Source: Aureobasidium sp. EXF-3400 (taxonomy: Eukaryota; Ascomycota; Dothideomycetes; Dothideales; Saccotheciaceae). From it: a stretch of DNA of 64,000 bases. The stretch spans positions 1 to 64,000 of the forward strand of contig SWBL01000069.1 of assembly GCA_024195585.1 (NCBI GenBank), written 5' to 3'. Position 1 is the stretch's first letter. Each line of letters opens with the position of its first letter. The notes beneath the pieces were generated by a model. It did not search any database, was not told the DNA's origin, and saw only the letters and a list, made by a program, of their open reading frames with translations. A program made the position numbers and the translations under genes. Shown here one piece after another: positions 34,439-46,042 of this stretch.

Positions 34439-35789
34439 TCAGTATGGCGAGAACAAGATTTCAGTATGTCGACTAACCATATCTACCCAGTTCCCTCCGC
34501 CGAATGTTGCCTTGCTGGGTCCCTTGTTCTCGAAGCCCAGCTTCTCGTAGAACTTTACAAGCTCACCATGTGCGAGCAAGGCGATCCTATCGGCGGCTTG
34601 GACATACTCCATTCGCTGAATGAAAGCCTTCAGCAGAGTCGAACCAAGCCCTTGATTTTGTAAAGATGGTAGAACGGCTAGACTGTGCACAGCAATGGTA
34701 CGGCCTTCCTCTCTGTGGCCAATCTTGGCCGATGAAGCACCAGAAGTCCTCCAGTCATCAGGTACATCCATGTCCTCGTCCATGACAGTAGGATTGGTAG
34801 TCTTTGTTACAACACAGTGAGCAAGGAGAACGGACTTGCGTGCTGGTGCTCCACTGTAAACGAAATGGGCACTGGAGGCCGTCTCGACCGATGCAAGAGG
34901 GGCTGACGAATCGCTTGTGTCAACCGAAGTAAAAAGGCCAAGACATAGTCCACCACATTTAGTGAAGCGATATTCGAACTGTGCAATGTGTGTTAGCCAC
35001 AGGACCAGACAAGTATGCTTGGTTTCATTGCGATCAGGCAGTGGTACGAGAAGAGATGCCGAACCGTGCAACGATTCAAAGAGGTAGACGCTGATCAGCG
35101 GTTTTTGGCAGGAGTTCGAGAAGCTGATATCAGGAGATGACCTTTGATCATCGAACATTGTGTCTCTGAGTAACGAGATTGTGAGATCCTGGTTTCCTTC
35201 CGTATGCTATAGTCTGTGTAGCACCCAGCAGTGAAAATACTCAAGTAAACCTCGAGTCGCATTTAGTAAGAGCTCATCAGCGGCCACCAATGACCAAGTC
35301 CACCCGTCCGTTGCACAGACAAGATTTATGCCTTTTCACAGCTCCTGTGTGTCTGAGTTGAGATTTGACGGGAGTCAAATCTGATAGACCTAGCATTTAG
35401 GGAGGCTTGAATCCCTTGTAACCTTGGAATGACCTGAGAAAGCTACCGAGTATGATTCGAGAAGAAATAGACAGAGGTGCAGATGGTGGCCCGGAGAGAG
35501 CACAGCAATGCTGGATGTGGTGAAAGGGAAACAAGATCACGTGTTGGGGGCTTGATAAGAGAGGTACGAAATGCATCGATGGTGGTACAAATACCTTTTC
35601 TCTGGTTGCGCGTTCCTCAGGGGGAAACGTGGCATCCTCCAGTTTGACGGCACTGTCAATGTCGGAGGTGGTGAGAGTCTGAACGTAAGGCTTGATCTCA
35701 GCTAGGTGGTCCTGCTTTTCCATGTCGCGAGAGATTTTGTCCTTCGGCTCATCGTCACCTCTCATCAGGGCGGCTAGATCGCGGGGCAT
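34439..35789 (-). CDS. GNAT N-acetyltransferase, arylalkylamine (serotonin) N-acetyltransferase-like
   Basis: Transfers acetyl from acetyl-CoA to an amine, probably an arylalkylamine or polyamine as in yeast Paa1 (family knowledge). Two exons on the minus strand, 35789-35595 and 34978-34439, giving 244 residues. The join in EERATREK/FEYRFTKCGGLC falls inside a conserved family block, LEDATFPPEERA. Motif A is AVHSLAVLPSLQNQGLG (Q-x-x-G-L-G for CoA), followed by motif B ELVKFYEKLGFENKGPS and the FGGGNWVDM ending. The intron of 616 nt is more than ten times the local norm and contains an open frame that I regard as accidental. The start is the ATG at 35789; the longer frame upstream begins with TTG. 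Divergent from DDI1. Confidence 0.85.
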
Positions 35790-36641
35790 GTTATTCGATG
35801 GCACGTGGTGGTTCGTAGTGTAAGTTATAGGCAAGGAAGCAAGTGGAAAGATAAGTCTGACCCCTGGCGTTGTAAGAGTTTCAGAACACAGAATGAAGAC
35901 GAAGCGTTGGTAGGACAGGCAAAAACAGGTTACTCAAAATGCTTTGTTGAAAGGCAACACATGTGTAGAAGTGACGTGTGAAAGCAAGTGCATGGGCCAC
36001 GCTTGGTGGGGTTGAACATGAACGGCGACCGCGGCGATGGCATCAGAGCAGCACGTCAAGTTGATGGCAAAGACGTCGTTGTCGCAAGACGAGTTGGCAG
36101 GTCTATGTCTAAGGAGTGCGCCGTTGGACTGCAGAACAATCAATGAGAAACCTCAGCGCCATGCGGACTCGGTGGCGGCACGACCAAAGGCAGACGACAG
36201 GTGGCAGTGGCAGACCGCCAATCTGCCAGTGACTTGTCGTGCGTGGCTGCATGGCGCATGGCGCAAGTTTGGCAGCTGGCAGCAGAAGGTAGAGCAGGAA
36301 CAGCAGGGCTAGAACTTGGAAGTGATTAGACAATATAAATGCTTGTGCAGTCTATCCCACGTGTAGATACTCTAAACTCACGGGTTGGTCGTCTTTGCCT
36401 CCGCAAGCTTTCAAGGCGCTTCGACGGCCTTCTGTCCGTTACAAACCTACAGTGAGGCGTGTCAAGTTGCTCGTACCTTCCCTCTCTCACATTCATTACG
36501 CATCGCCCGTCCAAGTGCAACACGTCCAAGACACAAGAGCAACCTCTTTCGCGCCTGCTCGACCTCTTTCAGCGACGTGCATAACCCCATCCCACTGGCC
36601 TCTAGTCTCCACGCAAGGCAGCCTCCCCCATCTCAGCAACC
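35790..36641. promoter_or_regulatory. Divergent promoter region between the acetyltransferase and DDI1
   Basis: 852 bases separate the two starts on opposite strands. The last 150 bases before DDI1 are C/T-rich. No defined site assigned. Confidence 0.45.
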
Positions 36642-38116
36642 ATGTGAGTGTCGTGACACTCGTTCTGACTCCTCTTTTCGATCACACATGCTGATGCCCG
36701 TCCGAACAGGGTGCAAGTCACGATACAAATAAACGCTCCTGGCCATGCTCTCGACGAGGAATTCCTCCCGCTCGACGCCGACATCTCGTCCACTCTCGCC
36801 AACCTCAAGACCCAGGTTCACGACGGCACCGGCTTTCCTATCACCTCGATTCAGTTCTTCCTCAACGGTGCTCCCGTAGTTGGTGACGACAAAACTCTCG
36901 ACCAGGCAGGAATAAAGAATGGAGAAATGCTCTACATGCTAGTCCGCGAACAGAACAACATGCCCCGTCAGCAGGCTCGTCCACAGCAATCCCAGCCGCC
37001 ACAACAAGGCCGTTTCAGCAATGATCAGATCGAAACTCTGCGTCTGCAGTTATTGGGCAACCCTCAGGCCATGCAACAGGTCAGCCAGGAAAGACCCGAG
37101 CTCGCCGCCGCTGCCTCAGACCCTGTCCGTTTTCGCGAACTATACGTCAGCTCTGTCCAACAGGCCGAGGCGAGAGAGCGTGAGAGACGGGAACAGATGC
37201 AGTTGCTCAACGACGACCCCTTCAACATTGAGGCTCAACAGAAAATCGAAGAGATCATCCGTCAAGATCGTGTCATGGAGAACCTGGAGTATGCTTATGA
37301 ACACAATCCCGAAGGTAGTTTGATCTCTTCCACACAAAAAGCCACACCTACTAACTCGTTCCAGTGTTTGGTCGTGTGACGATGCTGTACATCGACTGCG
37401 AAGTCAATGGCCACAAGCTCAAGGCCTTCGTGGACTCGGGTGCTCAGACTACCATCATGTCTCCCAGCTGCGCCGAAAATTGTGGTATCATGCGCTTGAT
37501 CGACAAGCGATACTCTGGCATCGCCCGTGGTGTTGGTACCGCTCAGATTCTTGGTCGCGTGCATTCGGCCGATATCAAGATTGGTAAGGCTGTCATGCCA
37601 TGTTCCTTTACTGTCATGGAGGGCAAGGATGTCGATCTTTTGCTTGGTTTGGACATGCTCAAGCGCTACCAAGGATGCATAGACCTTCGCCGCAACAAGC
37701 TGGTTTTCGAAGACAACGAAGTAGACTTCCTGCCCGAGTCTGAGATCCCTAGATCTTTCGAAGAAGCTTTGCAGAACGAGGAGCACATCAAGGGCCCTAA
37801 CGGTACTGAGATTGGCACTAAAACTGGAACCGTCACCCAAGCTGGTTCTTCATCGCAACAGCCTAACGGCAACTTCCAAGGCCAAGGTCGTTCTCTCGGC
37901 GAGGCATCTACGAGCGGACCTGCAGTGCATCCTACACCTGCAGCTTCCGCTCCCGCCAGAGCTGCACCTACACAAGCTGCATCAGGCAGCAAGCATCCTG
38001 AAGCAGCCATTAAGCAGTTGATCGGTCTTGGCTTCTCTAGACAAGAAGCTATTGCCGCTTTGGACGCTACTGATGGCAACGTCGAATATGCCGCAGGTCT
38101 TCTTTTCCAAGGTTAG
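36642..38116 (+). CDS. DDI1: DDI1 ubiquitin shuttle / retroviral-type aspartic protease
   Basis: Ddi1 carries ubiquitinated proteins to the proteasome and has a retropepsin-like protease fold. Three exons: 36642-36643 (only A and T of the start codon), 36710-37314 and 37365-38116. Introns are 66 nt (GTGAGT...AACAG) and 50 nt (TACTAAC branch). The spliced start reads [14 protein letters not shown]; without the first intron the frame has only a GTG start. Total 452 residues. Residues of about 1-75 are ubiquitin-like. The protease domain has [13 protein letters not shown] with catalytic Asp at about 226 and the [19 protein letters not shown] block. The last 40 residues ([20 protein letters not shown]) are a UBA domain. 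All three family domains are present. Confidence 0.95.
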
Positions 38117-38595
38117 AAAAGCAGAGCCACATCACGATATATGACATTGGGGGTTCAAAGTTCGTCGAGCATTTCAAGGAGTTTTGATTTCTCTTTTCTC
38201 TCTACAAAAGAGAGGCATCGGGACGGATTCATGCAACGGGTTCAGAGGCTGGGTTCCTTCATTTCCTTTCTGTCTACGCTACTTTTTTTTTTCTGCTTTT
38301 CTTTCATAAGACCCAGACCTTAAAATTCATTCCCCCTTTTGTTCAGTCAAAGACCTTGTGCTTCTTGGTTCTCTGTCATCGTCGCCATGGAACCATCAAA
38401 TCGTTTTCACCATTATCGTTGCCTGCCTTGAAGACGGCAATGAGAAAGGAAAAACAAGTCTTTCATTAGACTTCAGTCGACTCCAGTCAGCCAAAATCGG
38501 CAGAGGATTTCAGAGAAGTAATGTTGTTGTCTGCTTGCTGCGTCAGTAAAGCATCACAAACGAGAGATGGAACAAAACAAACCGGAGCGTCGGCA
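38117..38595. other. Convergent 3' regions
   Basis: About 480 bases between tail-to-tail genes; T-rich tract at about 38282-38292. No gene seen. Confidence 0.5.
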
Positions 38596-40453
38596 TTAAC
38601 AGATAACACTGTCGTCGCTGGCTCTGCTGTAGCCGCTGGAGTCATCAGGGAAGAGCACCTTGCTGCCGAGCTTCTTGAACTTCTTGATGCCACGAGCGAT
38701 GCCACGAGCGATCTTCTCGGCACCGCGATCAACAAGCGATCTCTTCTTGTTGGAAAAAGCAGAAGATGACTCTGAACTTTCTTCCTCGCGGGTATGGTGA
38801 GGACCTGCAGCGAAGCACTTCAGAGTCTGGCCATCGAAGAGGCGATGGGAGAACTTCTGTCCCTTCGAACGTTCCTGGCGGTGAGCGAAGGCTTCCTCAG
38901 TAGGGACAGGAGGAGCGGCTGCCTGGCTCGAAGTCGAGATGCGAGGTGAAGTGGGAAAGTCCTCTCTGTCGCGGGTGTGTAGCCACTGGATGTCATTGCC
39001 CTTGTTCTTGATCTCCTGAGCCATTCTGAGCTTGCGCTCATCTTCGATTTCGAACATCTCACGCTCGGTGCGATCAAGCTGGTGAGTTCTGGCAAAGTAC
39101 TCCACCTCTTCTTCGTCGGTCATCGAGGAAATTCTGACATGCTTGGGGTTGACGTCCATGTCGGGAGCCTCGACGATGAGTCGGATCTTCTTGGAGACGT
39201 TACGCAGCCAATCAGGCTTGTCCTCGGGATCGTCACTGTCGTCTTCGCCATTGTCGTCACTGGTGTCCTCGTCTTCCTCAGCCTGGTCGTCACCCGAGTT
39301 GTTGTGCTTGCTGGCATCGAGTCTCTCTTCGAGTCTGTTGAACAAAATCATCAGGCGGTCGTGCTCCTTCTTGTCCTTCTGAAGCTGATTCTTGTCCTTG
39401 CCATATCCGTCGGCGAGCTTGGCAAATCTGGCGACAATTTCCTCGGCAATGCGAACGTCTCTGATGTTGAAACAGCCCTGGACATTGTCGAGGTACTTCT
39501 CGTCAGCAGGAGACAAGAAAGGGTCGTTGTCGAAGTCGAGAAGGGTCAGCTTCATGTTCTCATCGAGCTTGATGTTCCAATTAGGCTCAGGCATCTCGGT
39601 GGTAGAAATGGAGCCAGCGTCAGACTCGTCGAACTCAACGATTTCATTGACTTCTTGTGCCTTCTCGAGCGCAGCCTTGAACTCAGGGTCAGATGGCTTG
39701 ACACCACGCTTATACATGCCACGAAGAGTAGCGCAGAGCTTGTCGAGAACCTCTTCGGCTGTAGTGTCGTCGCCGTACTCCGAGTCGCTGTGGAAGGAGC
39801 TCTCGCTGACAAAGCTGCCAAAGTCGGAGAAGTCGTCGGGGTCTTGAGCTTTGATCTCGGCTCTCTTCAGGTCTCTGAGGCGTCTCTGTTCCTTCTTGTA
39901 TGCAGCACATCTTTCATCCCACTCCCTGATTCTTCTGGCGTGACGGAAGGCCATCTCCTCATCGTAGGCTTTCTGAGAAGCAGGAGTGTGGAAAGGGTAG
40001 TGGATGGGAGCAGCACGACGCAGCCACTCCTCATCGCCGATCTCCTCATACATAGGGAAGATAAGATGAGCGCGTTCCTTAGCGGTCAAGTCCTCGGACT
40101 CGTACACAAAGCTCAAGCCAATGATACGCAACAGGAAGCGTGCAAATTTGGGAGTCTTCTTGACAGGGTTCTGTGGTTGAGAAAAGGGTCAGTAAACTCT
40201 TTTCAACTATTGAATTTCTCAAGCAAAGATAACGAATCAGTAGACTTACTCTCTCCATGTCCATTTCCTCGTTGCGCACAATCTCCCAAAACTTCTCCTC
40301 GAGGAAGCCATAGACGTCAGGGAAGGTCTTGTTGACAATGCAGGCAGCAGCAAGAGCGCCAGCAGGCTTCATGTGTCTAGGAAGCTGCCAATAGCTGGTG
40401 TTTTCGCCCAACTTGGGCGGAGGCATGTCGTACATGACTCTGGTGTAAGTCAT
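38596..40453 (-). CDS. Large charged orphan protein, 592 aa
   Basis: Two exons on the minus strand, 40453-40250 and 40170-38596; the 79-nt intron has GTAAGT, TTACTGAC and CCACAG. The product begins MTYTRVMYDMPPPKLGENTS. Residues of about 25-150 look folded and helical (PDVYGFLEEKFWEIVRNEE, FARFLLRIIGLSFVYES, HLIFPMYEEIGDEEWLRRA). After that it is strongly charged with acidic runs (EDEDTSDDNGEDDSDDPED) and helical Lys/Glu parts. The C-terminus is Lys/Arg-rich (KKRSLVDRG, GIARGIKKFKKLGSK), which could serve as a nuclear signal. I recognise no family. An antisense frame of 417 codons across it is a by-product of its codon pattern. Confidence 0.75.
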
Positions 40454-41233
40454 GATGGAAGAGCTTGGTAAGCGTTGAAATGCAAGTTGTTGTCGGATGA
40501 GTGCCGAGAAAGAGGCGAAGTAGAGTTCGTGTAGAAGGTGATGCACAAGAAGAAAAGGGGTACAAAGGAAGAATAAGTGCTGCTGACGCAAGGCAGCGTA
40601 GACAGACTTGTTCAAGAAGATGGTTTGCGATGGCGGAAAGGAGAAAGAGAAGCGAGAAGGAGGCGCAATAGGAACAGTAACCAAAGCTCAGGCCGGCGTG
40701 ACCCCTCGCTTTGTCAATGAAGTGAACCGAATGGCTTTATTCACACTGACTGAAGGCAACAATGAGCGATATACAGTGCAGAGGAGGTGGTGAAGGTGTG
40801 ATAATTTATTATTTCTCAGTCACGTGCGATGCTCACTGGGGTTGCGACGGTCACCCGGACCTCACTTGAATTGTTCTCCTTTTTATTTACTTTTTTTACA
40901 CCCTCATGTCTCACGTCTCATTGGCCGATTCTCGTCGAGACTCGCATCGGATGGCACTCACCTACTCAACTGAGTACAAGATAGTCCTCACTAACGTGAG
41001 ACGGACCTCGATCACATGCAAATCTGCTCAGGCTCAGGGGCAAGAACATGGTGTTTCCTCCTCAAGTGTAAAGACAGTGTAGCTATGGAAATGCACAATA
41101 CTTTCGTAGAAGATATGGTTCCCACTGAGATATCCCTATTCAAAGCTATCTCAATGGACAGACTTGTACCGGAGTCGCAACTGTGCATTTTGATAGCTGA
41201 CAACAACCCTTACATGTCGATACGGAGAAGGGC
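40454..41233. other. Intergenic region
   Basis: About 780 bases: promoter of the 592-aa gene and 3' side of the MDR gene. No feature found. Confidence 0.5.
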
Positions 41234-42268
41234 TTAATTGAGAGAAATGATGAGTTTCTTAGCAGAAACGCCCTTCCTCAAGATATCCACTCCTTTCTGT
41301 AAAGATTCCAGTCCAGTTCCAACGACCTCAGCTTGAGGAGCAGGTTTGAATTTGCCTTCTGAGAGCGCTTGAGTCAGGAAGTCTGCAAAGATCGCTTCTC
41401 CAATTCCATTGTCCGTGATCGTGGTTGCGATGACACGATTGTGTTTGAAGTTGGCGGGCATATCTTCAGGAAGAAGCACAGTGGTCGTGAAAAACTTGTT
41501 GCCCTCGACTCTGGCGAAGAGGTCTGCACAGATAGAGATGGAACTACCGGCATCTCCAGCACAATGCAAGACTCCAGCAAGGGTCTTTTCCTTGAATGCA
41601 TTTGTGAGCTGTTCGAGCAGAGTGGTGGAATCAGCGTTATAGTCGAAGGCTTCGCTGGCACCCAGGCCACGAACGAGTTCAAAGTTCTTGGGCGAGGCCG
41701 TGGTAATGACTTCGTAGCCAGCAGCAAGGCCTAGTTGAATGGCGTTGACACCAACACTAGAAGCGCCACTCCAGACCAGGATGGTTTGTCCAGTAGGCTT
41801 GGAAGAGAGCGAGGGGTATTGTAGAGCGAGTTGATCCTCCTGGAAGAGACCACAAGCGGCTGTGGCAAGACCCAGAGGCAACACAGAGGCGTCATTGTAG
41901 GAGAGGTTGTCCGGAATTTTGGTGACCAGTTTTGCGACGACAACAGTGTACTCTTGGAAAGCCGCGCGAGAAGGCTTGTTGGTAGATACACCTCCAGCCA
42001 GAGCCAAACCCCTGTCGCCCAGCTTGAGACTTGAAGAGACTTCACTGCCGACTTCAACCACCTCGCCAGCGATATCTAAGCCTAGGATTGTTGGATAGGA
42101 GAGTGTGGGAAAATAGGCTTTGTCTTGTAACAAGAAATCAATGGGGTTCAGAGCAACAGCATGGTTCTTGATGACAACACAGTCGGCTGGGGGAGGGGTA
42201 TAGGGAGCGTCCTTGATTTCGTATGGCACACCTGGCTTAGGCTGCCAAGCTGCGGTATTGGAAGGCAT
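41234..42268 (-). CDS. MDR-family (zinc-type alcohol dehydrogenase-like) oxidoreductase, CipB-like
   Basis: NAD(P)H-dependent medium-chain reductase, probably acting on quinones or enoyl groups. Single exon from the ATG at 42268, 344 residues. The N-terminal GroES-like part has NHAVALNPIDFLLQDK and YPTILGLDIAGEVVEVG. The nucleotide-binding part shows VWSGASSVGVNAIQLGLAAG in place of the usual AxxGxVG and ends GVSAKKLIISL. The structural-zinc cysteine cluster of alcohol dehydrogenases is absent, as in quinone-reductase and trans-enoyl-reductase branches. Neighbours give no biosynthetic cluster, so the substrate cannot be guessed. Confidence 0.9.
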   Translation of the reverse strand: MPSNTAAWQPKPGVPYEIKDAPYTPPPADCVVIKNHAVALNPIDFLLQDKAYFPTLSYPTILGLDIAGEVVEVGSEVSSSLKLGDRGLALAGGVSTNKPSRAAFQEYTVVVAKLVTKIPDNLSYNDASVLPLGLATAACGLFQEDQLALQYPSLSSKPTGQTILVWSGASSVGVNAIQLGLAAGYEVITTASPKNFELVRGLGASEAFDYNADSTTLLEQLTNAFKEKTLAGVLHCAGDAGSSISICADLFARVEGNKFFTTTVLLPEDMPANFKHNRVIATTITDNGIGEAIFADFLTQALSEGKFKPAPQAEVVGTGLESLQKGVDILRKGVSAKKLIISLN

Positions 42269-43366
42269 GTTGATGTCGTGAGGATGTTTGCTCGACTTTG
42301 GCTTGTTTGTGTTAGTTTCTCTTTCATGGAAGTGGCATGTTATATACCTTCACATTGTCGGTGATGTTTATGTCCGTCGGAAGGATGCAAGGAGTTGCTT
42401 GTCCCAATTAGGCTACCGTTAACTCCGTCGGAGGATCTCGGTGGCCGGTCAGTGACTTGACTTTATGCTGATTCCACGTACTCGCACGCACTCGAACGCA
42501 CTCGACCAGGGCTACTCTAGGGCTTGTGTCGGCGTGTCGAGGCCTCTGTCGATCCGACTTATGCTATTTGATGAGGTGCTTGTTCCTATATATCAGATAT
42601 CGTAAGCTGATTACACAAAGCCTTGAAAGGATCAAGTCACTTTCCGTCTGCTAAGACAGGTTTTGGTTTTTTGGTCATGGTGATGGTAGGTGCGAGCGGT
42701 CGGATTTTGGAGAGTGCTCGGCCGAGCCATTGGATTTTCGTATCTTCTGGTCGAAGCGTCTTCTTCTCAATCTGAAGACCAGCGTGATTCTCGAAGGCAG
42801 CATGTTGGTGGACCTATATGGCAGATCTGTACCTGACAACTCACGGCACCTCGAAACTGGTCAGATAGCAAGCAAGGTCTGCGCAGAATCTTCGAGAAAA
42901 TTCATAAGGGAGTTCTCAAGCCAGATTGTCCGGAGAGATGAGAGCACACTGAAGAGAAAGCAGCGAGAAGGCTCCAAGACCCTACCCTTTTCCCTCCTAT
43001 GAACAACAACTCAATAGAAGCTGGACATATTTGATCTGTAAAAATGTTAGGATATAGCGCACTAGTAGGCTGATCAAAGGGAATATAGAATACGAACTGG
43101 GTATAAACTTGAAGTTATAGACAGCAAGAGCTTGCAGTATATGCGAAAGACACAAACGACGCGAAGACAGCAATACGGCGTCGGCGGAAGCAGGTCGGTA
43201 GAGGCCATCTCGAGACCATAGATGCAAAAGTCGAATCAGGATATGCGATAAAAGAAAAAGGCGATGGCATAAACAAGCAAGGAGATTATGATATAGTTGA
43301 AGAAACTACAAAAAAAAGTGTACTGCAAGGGGTAGGGGCCCCAAGGAGGAAATAAGTGAGTCGTCG
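42269..43366. other. Intergenic region
   Basis: About 1.1 kb. Contains a short run of CGCACTCGA(A/C)-type units near 42481-42508. A 90-codon frame at 42730 starts with TTG and has no domain; not called. Confidence 0.5.
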
Positions 43367-43471
43367 TGGCAAGGGCAGGAATCGAACCCGACCTCTCCCA
43401 AGCTACCCTCCTTCCGGCGAACCGGCGGGGATTTACAAACAAGGGCGTGATATCCACTACACCACCAAGCC
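43367..43471 (-). tRNA. tRNA-like gene, anticodon position reads TTG, with internal insert; possibly degenerate
   Basis: Read on the minus strand, GGCTTGG is followed by a perfect box A/D-arm (TGGTGTAGTGGATATCAC). A seven-base loop GTTTGTA places TTG at 34-36 (Gln family if functional). After an insert, the T-arm has box B (GGTTCGATTCC). The insert carries a CCGG-TTCG-CCGG hairpin and sits where tRNA introns do, after position 37. Faults: the acceptor ends GGCTTGG and CCTTGCC leave two T-T mismatches, one T-stem pair is lost, and no T-run follows. So it is either a tRNA with an intron or variable-arm insert, or a pseudogene. Position 37 is T, which is unusual. Confidence 0.45.
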
Positions 43472-44812
43472 AAACCAGACTCTCAGATATCCCTAACTTA
43501 CCTCTAACATATAGCTTAAGGACACGACAGTACCAGAAAGTTCTATGGCAACCAGACACTTACTTTGTGAAGATAAACATAAGAACATCTGATTCCTGAA
43601 TCATTAGGAAACGTTACTCCATAGAGTAGTCGTCAGTGTCCTCCTCAGGCGTGTTGCGTTGGTCTCTTCGGGCGCCGCCACTCGGCACCGATTGCGCTTT
43701 CCAAAGCCTGGCAAGATCCCGGTGGCGAGATATCAGATGACAACAGCATCGCTCATTCCTCTCTCAAAGATGGCCCACAACCACCTGAAAACGAGTCGTA
43801 GTTCGGTGATCCAGCCAGTCCAGGTTTAGAGAAGATGATTCCACGCAGCATGATTGGCATGTGCTCGTTGCGCGAGCAGCGGCGCTACCATAGCGCAAAC
43901 AAGGTATACTGCTTGACGGCCACCAGTATGCATGACTTTGCGTGTACTGAATACAATGACAGGAATATTTCCCTGTTTGTCGCAACCCCTTACGACTTGA
44001 CGTCCCATAGCACTCTCGTTTTCTCCGTAGCAAAGCGCTCCTGACATCCCACACAACCCGGTTGTGCTGAAATACGACAGCAGTTGGCGATATCATTGAC
44101 ACCTTGCATATGCGAGCCTTTGCCGTAGATGTTGTTTGTCAAGGAGATCCCACAAGCAAGTCGATGACCAATAGATTCCAGAGACATCTTCGAGGGTAGA
44201 AATAGAAAGAGCTAGGACTCAAATTCTTCCACAAACGTGCCTCAAGATGCTGTACCAATCCTTTGACAGACGTTCTAGTCTGCACATTGTCCCAAGAGAG
44301 AGATGGCTGAGATCCAGTCGTAGGAAGAGACGTTGAGTGTGATCAGTGTGGCTCTACAGCGACACCAGACACTCGCATCTGGAGTGATCCTCCATCCATG
44401 GTCCCTCCAGATCGCCCAGCTCTAGAAAGGTCGTGAATGGATGCCTACGCCAATCCAGACTTGCTGTGCAGCTGCTGCTTTGACGTTCTCAATCCAAATC
44501 GATTAACTGAGTAGATGAGTCACATCAGCCACTACATACCTGCGGGCCGAGATGTCGAAGCATACCCAAGGCCCTTTCTTGATTCTCCTTAATCAAAATC
44601 ATCATTCTTGATCAGACGAAATCTGCTGAAGAAGAGCTGAGGTTGGAAGAGTCTTGCATGAACGGCTGGTCAGTGCGCAGTTCTTCCCAAGACTCTTGCA
44701 CATGAGAATCCCTCGTATCTCGTAATTCGGCCTGCTTCCTTTCTTCGACCGACCTCTGGCCTTGTCTGATATCCATCCACCTCAAGTGACGGAGTTCAAC
44801 AGTTCAAGCACA
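43472..44812. other. Non-coding region
   Basis: About 1.3 kb between the tRNA-like element and the EXPERA gene. Only short frames; no domains or repeats recognised. Confidence 0.5.
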
Positions 44813-45459
44813 ATGGCTATCTCAATCTGGAACCGCAAGCTTGATCTGATCTACTTGATCTTCTTCCTCACGCATATCCCAATCATGTTTTGTAAGATAA
44901 ACTCTTTTGTTGATGGCATAGCAAACTTTGACCAGCAGCTTGTATCTGTGCTGTGCAAAACTAACCTAGATGCCAGGCGTTGACCTCACACCGCTGTATC
45001 CAGCAGCCCTGAAGCCTTCATTCATGACCGATCTAAGGACATGGTACATCACCACTTACAGAGATCAATTCTTCTCTTCTCCACCGTAAGTGTGCCCTAC
45101 TGCTTTGTCCGAACACAGACAACTGATTCTTCATCAGTGCCTGGTTCGACACCTACATCTGGCTTGAAGCTCTCTATCACGTTCCGCTGAGTTTCTGGGC
45201 TGTACCGGCTCTTCTGCGCGACGATCCTCAAGTACCACTACATCTTCTTGTCTTTGCTCTTGAGGCTGGACTCACCACATTGACTTGCATTGCCGACTAC
45301 CTCAGCTGGAGTGGCTACTCACACAACGAGAAGATCGAACTTGGAAAGCTCTATGTACCCTACCTGGCACTGGCTATCTTTATGGGTCTTGACATGTTCT
45401 ACCGTTTAAGTCGAGTCATCTCCATGTCCAGATCAGACAAGGCAATCAAGAGCCAATAG
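44813..45459 (+). CDS. EXPERA-domain membrane protein (TMEM97/sigma-2 receptor-like), 169 aa
   Basis: Three exons, 44813-44891, 44977-45085 and 45138-45459; introns are 85 and 52 nt with GTAAGA and GTAAGT donors. The first exon ends in mid-codon after the first membrane segment (LDLIYLIFFLTHIPIMFC). Spliced, the protein has four hydrophobic segments. An acidic YIWLEALYHVPLSFW motif lies in the second and ADYLSWSGYS follows in the third; both are typical of EXPERA/TMEM97 proteins of the endoplasmic reticulum. The C-terminus is basic (SRSDKAIKSQ). The family includes sterol isomerases and sterol/ligand-binding proteins; enzymatic activity is not shown for this branch. Confidence 0.88.
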
Positions 45460-45684
45460 ACAGGCTCTCAATGGAACAATCAGTACTTCGTGATTAGTCT
45501 GTGCCTTTTTACTGGTATAGAATCAGAGCTGTAGCTTCACTGAGATCTCGTTGATCGCGCCCGAACGTAGACTAGCCCCTCGACGACTAATCGCGGCTGC
45601 GCGCAGCTGCCTGGTATATGCGCTTTCCTGTTGTCTTCTCTCGCTTCCTTCCTTTTTCTTTCTCTTTTTTCGACAACCATCAAA

Positions 45685-45941
45685 ATGTCTTTTTGCTCTG
45701 GTTTCCGCACTCTCTTCTCCTGCTTCGGCAGCAACAGCAACAACAGCAGCAACGAGGGCCTGGCCAGCCCCTTCAAGATCGTAAGTTCTCGTTCTCTCGC
45801 GCTGATCTTTTACAAACAACTGACACACATCACCAGAGCGGCCCCCGGTGCTTTACGCACAAGAAGACCGGGAACCCCAACATTCCCCTGCGTGCCTTTG
45901 TGAGCACCCCACCTCCCTACGTCCAGCCCGAGCGCCCCTAA
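45685..45941 (+). CDS. Small protein, 66 aa, Cys- and Asn/Ser-containing, function unknown
   Basis: Two exons, 45685-45780 and 45837-45941; the 56-nt intron has GTAAGT, a CTGAC branch and CACCAG. The start follows a pyrimidine-rich leader ending in CATCAAAATG, a strong fungal start context. It reads MSFCSGFRTLFSCFGS, then an Asn/Ser run (SNSNNSSNEG). The conserved-looking second exon product contains GPRCFTHKKTGNPNIPLRAF and ends in PPPYVQPERP. Cys4 and Cys13 near the N-terminus could be lipidated. The terminal PPPY is a potential WW-domain ligand. I recognise no family. A further intron-like segment (GTAAGTG...GTATAG) follows the stop, so the transcript may have a spliced 3' UTR. Confidence 0.6.
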
Positions 45942-46042
45942 AAAGGCCGGGTATCGGGTAAGTGTCGAAGATCTCTGCTCTCTTTTACAGTGTACATACT
46001 GACTGATTTTCGTGTGTATAGACAGGGATGGTTGGTCGTTTG

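Noticed and set aside
34981..35158. Longer N-terminus for the acetyltransferase starting at an ATG at 35158
   Set aside because: It lies in the 616-nt intron and lacks the conserved LEDATFPPEERA block, which the upstream exon supplies in frame.
39082..40335. 417-codon plus-strand frame
   Set aside because: Antisense to the 592-aa gene, with low-complexity Leu/Val/Ser composition produced by the Asp/Glu/Lys codons on the other strand. It lacks domains and a leader.
42730..43002. 90-codon frame
   Set aside because: TTG start, no domain, no leader or splice sites.
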